From Mermis nigrescens (lineage: Eukaryota > Nematoda > Enoplea > Mermithida > Mermithidae), in NCBI GenBank assembly GCA_036768485.1, contig JAVLUZ010000508.1:806001-870000 (forward strand): DNA of 64,000 nt, written 5' to 3'. Every line of letters begins with the position of its first letter. Position 1 is the first letter of the stretch. Position numbers and translations under genes: made by a program. The notes beneath the pieces were generated by a model. It did not search any database. It was not told the DNA's origin and saw only the letters and a program-made list of their open reading frames with translations. Below are positions 55,180 through 64,000 of the stretch, one piece after another.

Positions 55180-58100
55180 CCAAGACACGATTTCCTATAA
55201 AATCGACCTCCGTGTACACAAGTCATGATAAGTTGAAAAAAAAGTTTCCCTGAAAATTTGAAATATGGGTCAGTTTTTCACGCTAAGAATCATGGCGACA
55301 TTCATTTTTCATAAAAACGAATATTCATCGAGTTACAGTAATCCAAAGTTTAAAAATTTGGTTATTTTTACGAAATTTTTGTACTTTTGTATAAGCTCAG
55401 TTTTCTACCGTTACACTAGTGACAGAGCAGTAAAATTTGGTGTGATCATAGGGCCATATGTGCTTAATGAGAAAAACTTAAAATTAGAATTTTTTCGCAT
55501 TTTATGCGCTTTACACAAAAGCGTAAAGTCAAATTTTTCGGCTATTTTTTAACATTTTTTTACATTAATCGTGCTCAGTCAGTCAATCTTTGAGAAGCAC
55601 TAAAAATATTTGCTGTGCATACGTGCGCACATGTCCCCAACATATGTGTAAAGTTTAATGAAAATTGTGATACCCTTTCTATACGAAGTTGAACATCAAG
55701 TGAACAGTTTTTCCCCATATTTTCGAAAAATTCATTTTAATGTTAATTTTGTTTGTTTCATTTGATACCAAGCAGCAATTTTTGATGCTAATATAGAGTC
55801 ATACATGGTCTTTCATAAATTCATAGAATCATAGTTTTTACGCGCTTGTTGCACTTTACACAAATGTGTAAATTCAGATTTTTGGTTAATTTTTAAATTT
55901 TTTGTGACATAAATTAAGCCCATACAGTCAATTTTTAAGAGGCACTAAAAATATTATTATACCGATTACATCTACACATGCCCCCAACCAACGTGTAAAG
56001 TTTAATAAAAATTGCAATACCCTTTCTGTGAAAAGTTGAACATAAACTGAACAGTTTTACGCAATCTATCTCAAAAAACTCATTTTGTTGTCAGTTTGTT
56101 TGCCCAACATTTGAAACTGAGCAGCAATTTTTGGTGCAAATATAGAGTCATAAACAATCTGTCAGAAATTCATTGAATTTTTTTACATTCGTTGCACTTT
56201 ACACAAATGTGCAAAGTCAAATTTTTAGTGAATTTTTAAAAGTTTCTTTTGACATTAATTCAGCCCATTGCACTAAAAATATTTAGTGCATGTATAAATA
56301 TTTTTATATACACTACCCTATAAATATTTTTATTAAACTTTGCATTAAAAATACATATAACTATGTGCAAAGTTTAAAAAATTGTGATATGCTTTTTAAG
56401 CTATGACATTTTCAGTCGGTTTTTTTGGAATTAAATTTACGTTAATTACACCATATCCTGTTCAAAATTTATATTTTTTCATTTACACAAGTTGACAGTG
56501 AATCGAGATATCATCGAAATTCGAATAGCTTATACACTCTGTTTCCCAAAACCTTGCAGCCTTCAACTGCATTGCAAACCATACACACTATTTACATAAA
56601 TTCGCTGCAAATATTTTCAGAAACAGACTATAGTAACATTAAAAATAGTTTCAGGGGAAACAGCGAGCATTTAAAAATATATTGCAATTTCGATGGGCAA
56701 TTTTTAAGAAATTTAGATATGTACAATCAAAGCTTGGAGAAATTGCACATAATTAACTGAAACAGTCACTGTTAAGCAGGTCGCTTTCAAGTTCAAGGTG
56801 TGAATCGAACATAGCTGGGTCTTGAAACACTTCATCATTATTGTCACACAAACGATCATCTAATACTTCAGTATAGTAGGTTTCCTGTTCCTGTCTTCGA
56901 CGGCTCGCCTCTGTTTACCAAAAGCTACTCACTTGCTGAGATGTTAGAAAATCTCCTTTAGAAAAGTTTGGATTCCGTCTCATGTCACGTGCAACAATTT
57001 CTGGATCGAATTTTTGCCTTCGATTTATTCCTGCATCATACTTTTCTAGCAAAAAATGGTGCTGCTTGGGTGACAGAATTTTGCATGTTCGTGGTTGCTT
57101 TAGTGCCCACCCTTGAGGCATTTTGTGCAAATCATCACTTTCATAAAAGATTTCCATCGCTTCTTGTATCTCAGGTATTTCTGGCGGGATCCTTACTGAT
57201 TCCAAATGTGAACTATAGCTTTGTATTGCCACATCTCGAAGGCTTATCCTTTGTGGCACAAGCTGATGATTGCCTAATATTAGATTATGAAGCAGGTTGC
57301 CGTGCTTTGCAAATGATTTTACACCACCCTCCTCAGGACAATCAAACAATTCATCAATCTTGTTTTCAACCACTATGTTGGTTGTTTCATCACTATTCAA
57401 TTGATGGTCCAGATCAGATTGCTTTTTCTGTGCTTTTTCATCAGACTGAATTCTTATACACACTGTAGAGGATGCTCAAAAATAATTCAGTTTTCATACA
57501 AAAAGCGGTATTGCTGTTTGAATCAAATGTAAGGCTGGGATAAAATTTTTCTTTACACTTTGGTAAAGTGCAACTAATGCATAAAATTCTTAATTCTATA
57601 TCTTTCATTGTATTTTATAATGAACGAGCAAAAATATTTGAACATCAAACTGCATGGGCAGGATTAATGTCAAAAAACTAAAAAATTCACTAAAAATTTG
57701 ACTTTGCATATTTGTGTAAAGTGCAACAAATGTAAAAAAATAAACATTCAATGAATTTCTGACAGATTGTTTATGACTCTATATTTGCACCAAAAATTGC
57801 TGCTCAGTTTCAAATGTTGGGCAAACAAATTGACAACAAAATGAGTTTTTTTAGATAGATTGCGTAAAACTGTTCAGTTTATGTTCAACTTTTCACAGAA
57901 AGGGTATTGCAATTTTTATTAAACTTTACACGCAGGTTGGGATCATGTGTAGATGTAATCGGTATAAATATTTTTGGTGCCTCTTAAAAATTGACTGTAT
58001 GGGCTGAATTTATGTTACAAAAAATTTAAAAATTAACCAAAAATCTGATTTTACACATTTGTGTAAAGTGCAACAAGCGCGTAAAAACTATAATTCTATG

Positions 58101-58735
58101 AATTTATGAAAGACCATGTATGACTCTATATTCGCATCAAAAATTGCTGCTTGGTATCAAATGATACACAAACAAAATTAACATTAAAATGAATTTTTCG
58201 AAAATATGGGGAAAACTGTTCACTTGATGTTCAACTTCGTATAGAAAGGGTATCATAATTTTTATTAAACTTTACACATATGTTGGGGACATGTGCGCAC
58301 GTATGCACAGCAAATATTTTTAGTGCTTCTCAAAGATTGACTGACTGGGCACGATTAATGTAAAAAAATGTTAAAAAATAGCCGAAAAATTTGACTTTAC
58401 ACTTTTGTGTAAAGCGCATTAAATGCGAAAAAATTCTAATTTTAAATTTTTCTTATCGAGCACATATGGCCCTATGATCACACAAAATTTTACTGCTCTG
58501 TCATTAGTGTAACGGTAGAAAACTGAATTTATACAAAAGTGTAAAAATTTCGTAAAAATAAGCAAATTTCCAAAGTTTGGATTACTGTAGCTCGATGAAT
58601 ATTCGTTTTTATGAAAAATGAATGTCGCCATGATTCTTAGCTCGAAAAACTGACCCATATATCAAATTTTCAGAGAAACTGTTTTTTCAACTTATCATGA
58701 CTTTGGTCGACCCTCTCGGAAATCGTGTCTCAAAT
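55180..58735 (-). mobile_element. 3.5-kb element with 1.1-kb inverted arms around a zinc-finger/GWALK gene
   Basis: The left arm (about 55180-56280) and right arm (about 57640-58735) are inverted copies. Shared landmarks run from GACACGATTTCC at the outer edge through GTCATGATAAGTTG, GGGTCAGTTTTTC, ATTCATTTTTCATAAAAACG, ATAGGGCCATATGTGC, GTTGAACATCAAGTGAACAG and TTTACACAAATGTG to the inner edge. The 1.36-kb centre holds the gene at 56758-57463. No target duplication could be fixed. The arms carry many GTGTAAAGT/ACTTTACAC words. The non-identical arms suggest an old insertion. Confidence 0.75.
56758..57463 (-). pseudogene. C2H2-like plus 'GWALK' homeodomain-like protein, one in-frame stop
   Basis: On minus, an open 182-codon frame ends at TAA (56915-56917). 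The same frame then runs on, open, for 52 codons with an acidic tail to a stop at 56758-56760. Domains: acidic lead; a degenerate finger FDCPEEGGVKSFAKHGNLLH (family members usually have CPxxGC; here the second Cys is Gly and the His spacing is altered); a linker with SYSSHLE; then MPQGWALKQPRTCKILS, KQHHFLLEKYDAGINRR, PEIVARDMRRNPNFSKGDFL and TSQQVSSFW. The last part matches the GWAL...F--GE-TG-K--P--VA--MR...FLT--QI-SFFSR segment seen downstream of fingers in invertebrate proteins. A DNA-binding role for the element's own arms is my inference. Confidence 0.6.
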
Positions 58736-60120
58736 GAGACTATATACTCCTAATTGTGGTATTTTTACGCTATTTATAGTTTACACGAATAATTGGAATT
58801 CAAAAAAGGTTTACTGAAGTCTTAGCAGTTTATCATTCAAGTAAATTTGCATCTGAATTTATTATAATTTGAATAAATTTATATTTTAAATATGTTTTCT
58901 GACCTCATTGGTGAGATATTTAATTTTGCTTTGAGTGTAAACATGCATTTAGGACAAAATTACGAGAACATATCTCAGGGCGGTTTACCGGCTCCAGCAT
59001 GCTTTAAGCTCATGCCGGGACATAGAGCTGTATGAAAATTTAGGTTAGGCATCCGATAGAATGGTCTACATGGTCTTAAAACGAGAAGTCAAAGTAAAAA
59101 ACGTAATTTTTTACGTTTCCGACAGTTTATTTTCTTCCAAGACATTGAAACATAAGGGATCCTCAAAAAATTTAATGAAAAATATAGTTAGATATTGGAA
59201 AGCTAAACGATCGATACTTCCCGTGCTAGAAAGTAGTCTATAAAAAGGTTTAAAACAGCATGTTTTATTTTCGAAAAAATAAAATTCTCTAAGAGCGGAG
59301 GGAGTAGCTTTTTGCGAGAACAGCCATTTTTTGGAGTACAAAAGTATGTAGATACAGTAGTGTACAAAAGTTTAGAAGCCATCCTGCCCAAACAAAGCAG
59401 GGAGCTACAAGTATTCTACAAAGCTTGTTACGGTATTTGAGAAAAAAGAGTGAGTCAAATTTTGCCAAGCTTTAAAATTCACTTTCTTCTTAGCGTTGCA
59501 TGAATTATTTTGCACTTAAAACGCAATGATCTAGAGGACCACACAGATTCATGACTTGATATATAGCTTATTAAAAAGAGAATCGAATTTTGCCCAGTTT
59601 TCTAAGAAGAAAAAACAGTCTAACTTCCTTGAAACGAGTAAGGACATGTAGATCATATTATGTAGAAAACATAATTTTTCAATACAGTAATCAGAATTTG
59701 TTTATGCTTATCTAAATCAAATAAATGAGTAATCATTTGAAACCTCTACCTTTTCTGCTCTTTCCAAAGACGTCCTTAAACATTAAATAACATAGAAGTA
59801 GATTAAGCAGATACAGCCTAGTAGTAATTCTTTTCAATTTGGCTTCCCACTTATGTTAAAAATTCAAAACGCTAAGCCCGCAATAACATAGAAACATCCA
59901 TTCAAAAAGCAAAGCAGGCGCATTTCACCTGCCTGAAAGGGCAATGACAGTACTTTGCCACTTTTGAGCATTCTGTACTATACAATACACAGTGAATGGG
60001 ACCATGAGCAAATTTCAGCTATTTTTTCAACATAGAGCATTACAGTCTTTATGAAATTTTAATTTTTATTCGACAAAATAGTTGCGTATCAAAATTTCTG
60101 ATTAAACGCAATTTGTTTAA
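58736..60120. other. Stretch without a recognised gene
   Basis: AT-rich, no repeat partner in the window. Two overlapping short frames at 59061-59391 are antisense to each other and have no family resemblance. Confidence 0.5.
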
Positions 60121-60167
60121 TCAAAACCAGCGCCATACGCGCCGGGTTGTGCGCTTGGCGCCCAACG

Positions 60168-60201
60168 ATGGGGTCACTTTGTGACCCCATGCGCTTCGCG
60201 C
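60168..60201. repeat. Perfect hairpin ATGGGGTCAC-TTT-GTGACCCCAT
   Basis: A 10-bp stem with a three-base loop, followed at once by GCGCTTCGCGC, a second small GC hairpin like those at 31.9-32.35 kb. GC-rich inside an AT-rich region. Confidence 0.85.
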
Positions 60202-60295
60202 TTCATGGGGTTACTTGGTTACGCACTGGGTTGTGTGCTTTGTGCCAAACAATGGGGAATTTGTTTTAAATACTTCTGATATATGTTAAAAAAGG

Positions 60296-60320
60296 AAAGT
60301 GCGGCCTGCGGCCGCACTTT
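60296..60320. repeat. Perfect hairpin AAAGTGCGGCC-TGC-GGCCGCACTTT
   Basis: An 11-bp stem with a three-base loop. Same design as the hairpins at 60.17 and 31.9-32.3 kb (GC stem, triloop). Confidence 0.85.
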
Positions 60321-60894
60321 CTAGCTGAGTCCAGCAGCTTCGCCTTCTTTTCTCATTAGTTGCAGTAATTTTATATTTGTCAGGCTGATAGTTTCTGAAC
60401 AAATTGTTTTTTTAGAAGTTTCAAAATAACTGCAGAAATGAAAGCCTACATTCATGGATAGCAGCTAAATTGGGGGGTTCCATACTGCAAATGCTTCGTT
60501 GTGCTTTTTCATTGATTGCACCCTTTTATGGAAGGAAGACATAGTGCACCTTCCCAATATGCCTCGTGGTATCTATTTCATAGCTTCACAAATTCCACAA
60601 ATAATGATTTAGCTCTTGACAGCTTTATGTTCTATCTTACCGCACTAATAAAAATCATGTGAAATTTCAGATGAATCAAAGCAGAAAAAGAACAAATAAG
60701 ATCAAAGTGGGAAGCAAATCCAATACTGAACCGAATCAGTGGATTAAGTTTGACAACGAATACGTGCTGTGAATAGTTTGACCTGCTTATTTGAATAATG
60801 TTCTATTAATGTTCACTTGTAGCTCCTATATTTTGATATGTTCATATGTCGATTCATGCATGAACTGCATAAGAGTTCCAGGGATAGTCAGCAT

Positions 60895-61142
60895 CACACC
60901 TGGGCGTGGGGGTTTCGGGAGGGTATGCACCCCCCAGAAACCAAAATACCCCCACCCAGAATTCAATTTTTGAAAATTTTTTTCGTTTTTTTCGCAATTT
61001 TTTGATGCCAATGGACAGTGCTTGATGAGAAACGTCGAAAAATGGTGTTTTTATCGCCATACCACCATTTTTAAGGCCATTTTTTGACCTTCAAAAAAAT
61101 CTTGCACCCCCTCCCCCAGAATTTTCTTGCTGCCCACGTACG
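60895..61142 (+). mobile_element. MITE copy 18
   Basis: Ends CACACCTGGGC and GCCCACGTACG; the left C-run block has lost one unit. Flanks GTCAGCAT and CACGAACA do not match. Confidence 0.9.
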
Positions 61143-61264
61143 CACGAACAATGCAAACAAAATCATAGAGGAATATTTGTAGGAACATTCTTAATGCGTC
61201 GGTAAAATTGGAAAACCCAACATTTTCAGTTTCTGTTAATTGCTTCTTTTAATCTTGAAAAACT

Positions 61265-61470
61265 GGACGTGGTAGTATTGGGGTATGCACCTCCAGAAAC
61301 AAAAAGTACCCCTCAAATTAAATGTTTTTATAGTTTGTTTTTGTTTTGCAATTTTTTGACGCCAATGGATATTGCTCGATGAGAAACGTTGAAAAAGGTT
61401 GTGTTTTTGCTATACCACTATTTTGGCCATTTTTTGTCATTTGTAAAAATCTTGCACCGCCGCCAACCAA
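61265..61470 (+). mobile_element. Degraded MITE relative
   Basis: Recognisable by GGGGTATGCACCTCCAGAAAC, TTTTTTGACGCCAATGGATA, CGATGAGAAACGTTGAAAAA and AAAATCTTGCACCGCC. Both ends are lost. It lies only about 120 bases from copy 18. Confidence 0.75.
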
Positions 61471-62094
61471 TGACCACAAGCCGAAAGCGATTTAAACGTT
61501 GATACTAACGTATTCTAAACCATGAGCACAATTCAGCACACATGTACCAACTGAAGAAAATATTAAGTAAAACACTATTGAAAATGAATCGCACACGCTG
61601 CTTATATTTCCGCTGGTTGGAATTGATTTTGAAGAAATACCACCGCAAATCGCTTAGAACCTCCACACTGCAGCATCCTAAAAGCAAATAAGATATTTAT
61701 AAAATTTAAATTTATTAGTTTACTGCATTACGTTCTACCATGTTGTATTGGATTTCACAATATATTATTAGGTTAGTAATATTTAAAACATTGTATTTTA
61801 ATATATTTACCTATAAAGAAAAAGATCACACCACCTAATTCTACTAATTCTACAAAAAACTTGAACATGAAAACAATGACTAATAAACTAACTATTAATA
61901 ATTAATAAAAAAGATCAATTAACCAACACCTGCACTTCATATACCTGATCTTCAATTTCCGAATAGTCACTGACGCAGGAATTATTATCCTGCTCATGTA
62001 GCAATCCGCAGAGCCTGTTTGTAACAGACAACAGCGTGCTCCACGCAAAGGATCAGGTTGCCATTTGCTGTTGAGAAGCTATGTTATCGCATCA

Positions 62095-63205
62095 ATCAGC
62101 CATTTGCACACCCCGGTCAGCTAGTTAGCAGGCACATAGATCTGGGGAGGAATGGGGGGTCTGGATCACTCAAATTCAGAAAAAAACGGGAAAAATAGGA
62201 TGTTTTAAACCTTATTTTGTGCAATTTTTGTACCCTGGACACACCAAAATCGAAGTTGGTCCCCCATAATAGGCCGGCCGCCTACGTGCCTCCTAGTTAG
62301 CGTCATCTCGGAGACAAATCCGTCACGCGAGGTAACGGATTCATCTAGAAAACACAATTTACCCAAAATGAAAATACATGACAATGACGATAATGGAGAA
62401 TCAACATGGAGAATGGAATCAACATTCATGAGTACGCACATGGCTCTCGGCGAAATGCGAGGGTTAGGATCACAGATGGGCGTGGGGGGTGGGTATGCAC
62501 CCCCAGAAGTTGAAATACACAGTACCTAATACTGGAAATTTGATAAGTCATAGAAAATGGCAAACAGTAATACTTATGACGAAACCTCACTTTTCAGCTG
62601 ACTCGAGCAGCTTCGCATTCCTGTTTTTATGCTTACAATGCAAAAATCTAAAGTTTTTCAAACAAAAATATTTAAAATTAGTTTAGATTGAAAATCAGTT
62701 CATAAGTTCCACCTTAATCTCAAGCAAGAAACGAAGAAAAATTAAATTTTTTACTACATTTTCAAGCATATTCTTCATTTTCTTCACGCCTCGATCATTC
62801 CAATGCAGCGCATCGGCGAATAATCAGCCATTTGTACGCCCCGGTCAGCTAGTTAGCGTCATCCCGGAGATGCATCCGTCACACGACGTAACAGATTCAT
62901 CTGCATAACCCGATGACCTAAAATGAGAATATGGACAGCGTAATAAATTTTAAACATGTGGGCTATCATATTTTGTTAATTTTAAAATTGTTCGAAACAA
63001 TAATGTTTGAAATGTTGAATGTAGGAAACAACGTAGTTATCACAGTCCCTAATACTGGAAATTTGATAAGTCATAGAAAATGGCAAACAGTAATACTTAT
63101 GACGAAACCTCACTTTTCAGCTGACTCGAGCAGCTTCGCATTCCTGTTTTTATGCTTACAATGCAAAAATCTGAAGATTTTCAAACAAAAATATTTAAAA
63201 TTAAA
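62095..63205 (+). repeat. Interrupted direct duplication
   Basis: Two block pairs in the same order. Block one: GCCCCGGTCAGCTAGTTAGC and TCCGTCACRCGA-GTAAC (about 62110-62380 against 62825-62935). Block two: a nearly identical 160-base segment from CTAATACTGGAAATTTG to ATTTAAAATTA (62525-62683 against 63051-63204). Spacers differ, so later indels or insertions split the copies. Confidence 0.8.
62471..62518 (+). mobile_element. MITE left-end fragment
   Basis: CACAGATGGGCGTGGGG...CCCCAGAAGTTGAAATAC is the first about 48 bases of the AAGTTGAAATAC subfamily. It stops abruptly where the duplicated 160-base segment begins. Confidence 0.8.
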
Positions 63206-63511
63206 AAAATCGATCCGATCAATCAAAATCTCGACCTATTTTTGGAAAAAGTTGAATGTTTGGGCCGTTTTTTGGCATTTAGGCCATTCCCCCTAAAATA
63301 TGCCCGGACCCTCTCCCCATAAAGTCGAATGTCCCCCGCACCCCCTCCTCAGTTTCGTTCCGTTACAGCCATACATGTAACAGGGTGATATATTGACCCA
63401 AAATCGGAATCCCCCATTTCCTGAAAGCTGGAAAACTTTTAACCACACTATTTTTGGAAAAAAATCGAATTTTCAGACCGTTTTTGGCCAAAAATTATAG
63501 GTCGTTAACCC
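63206..63511. other. Stretch without a recognised gene
   Basis: No gene or repeat seen. Confidence 0.4.
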
Positions 63512-63871
63512 TTAAAGTTCGAGCCGTTCCATGTATATATATGTCCGATTATAAGGTATATAAATTATCATTACCCAACGGACGTCCAACTCCTTCATGA
63601 TCACTGGCGTAGCCAGCTTTATTGTTCTGGCAGCCATCAACTGTCTCGTCAGGCAGGCGACATTTACTCGCCTCATGGATGTGTTGATGACGATTCGCGC
63701 AAAACCGATGAAAAATGCCTCAGTTTTAGTGTATCCAGCAATGAATGAACGTATTTCGTCGCCAACCCATTTTTGTGAACGACTATCGCCCTGCAGATAA
63801 TGCTGAGTCAATAAAATACACCGATTCAGCGTGCAATACGAAAAATCAATAAGTTTCGACAAATAGAACAC
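63512..63871 (-). CDS. Hypothetical protein fragment or exon, 119 codons
   Basis: An open frame of ordinary, non-repetitive composition on minus, with hydrophobic stretches (AFFIGFARIVI, WVMIIYIP) and basic residues (NTSMRRVNVACLTRQLMAARTIK). There is no recognised family and no supporting start context. It could be a chance ORF or one exon of a gene running off the window. Confidence 0.25.
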   Translation of the reverse strand: MFYLSKLIDFSYCTLNRCILLTQHYLQGDSRSQKWVGDEIRSFIAGYTKTEAFFIGFARIVINTSMRRVNVACLTRQLMAARTIKLATPVIMKELDVRWVMIIYIPYNRTYIYMERLEL

Positions 63872-64000
63872 GTGAAGTCAAAAAATTTGTTTAAAATTCA
63901 ACAAAAATTTACCAACCTAGAGTTTTAGCACAGAAATACGAAAAGCCCATAATGCATTATTAAAACTTCCTCAAAAATAGAACATAAGAATAGCTTACTA
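63872..64000. other. Window edge, no feature
   Basis: AT-rich; nothing recognised. Confidence 0.4.

Overview
This is an AT-rich animal nuclear sequence made almost entirely of mobile elements and their debris. No rRNA, tRNA, CRISPR array or bacterial-style operon is visible. The species cannot be read from the sequence. Short T-rich 3' splice acceptors (TTTTGCAG, TTATTTTCAG) sit a few bases before start codons, and the Polinton capsid gene resembles the C. elegans F54H12.2 family. Both hint at a nematode, perhaps a large-genome lineage such as mermithids. That is an impression, not a demonstration.

Layout: (1) about 2.0-13.9 kb is one eroded but nearly complete Polinton/Maverick. It has inverted ends of about 0.65 kb and, all on the + strand, remnants of PolB, integrase, packaging ATPase, small virion proteins, a capsid protein, an adenain-like protease and a second capsid-type protein. 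(2) About 15-23 kb and 34-38.7 kb hold two diverged minus-strand copies of a long gene (roughly 1.2 thousand codons), with a C-terminal third copy at 30.6-31.5 kb. Its N-terminal third has the motif order of a DEDDy 3'-5' exonuclease (WRN/EXD/Mut-7-like fold). (3) Copies 2 and 3 are tied to very long inverted arms: 29.0-34.1 kb has arms around the gene remnant, and 23.3-28.4 kb looks like the same arms with the interior lost. (4) Two hAT-like elements (16.76-19.08 and 24.54-26.71 kb) share a TAGC-TTG terminal motif and imperfect 8-bp duplications; the second keeps a recognisable transposase C-terminus. (5) 40.3-44.2 kb is a second protein-primed-type PolB of a clearly different lineage, standing alone, with a TATA box and a perfect 20-bp palindrome upstream. 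(6) 44.6-47.5 kb is a large palindrome with a loop of about 20 bases. (7) 48.9-49.4 kb has one intact, unrecognised 163-codon ORF. (8) 55.2-58.7 kb is a 3.5-kb element with 1.1-kb inverted arms around a zinc-finger/'GWALK' gene. (9) 60-64 kb is mostly non-coding with hairpins and small duplications.

Scattered through everything is one MITE family of about 260 bp (18 good copies, 3 degraded). Its ends are CACACCTGGGC...GCCCACGTATG and it makes 8-bp target duplications, so it is probably hAT-type. One pair has recombined to leave a chimeric third copy (15.07-16.57 kb). The MITEs give a relative chronology: they cut the exonuclease gene, one palindrome arm and one of the hAT-like elements, so they are among the youngest layers.

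Reading limits: all alignments were done by eye. Edges of eroded features are approximate, usually within 20-100 bases. Most coding features are pseudogenes with several breaks.
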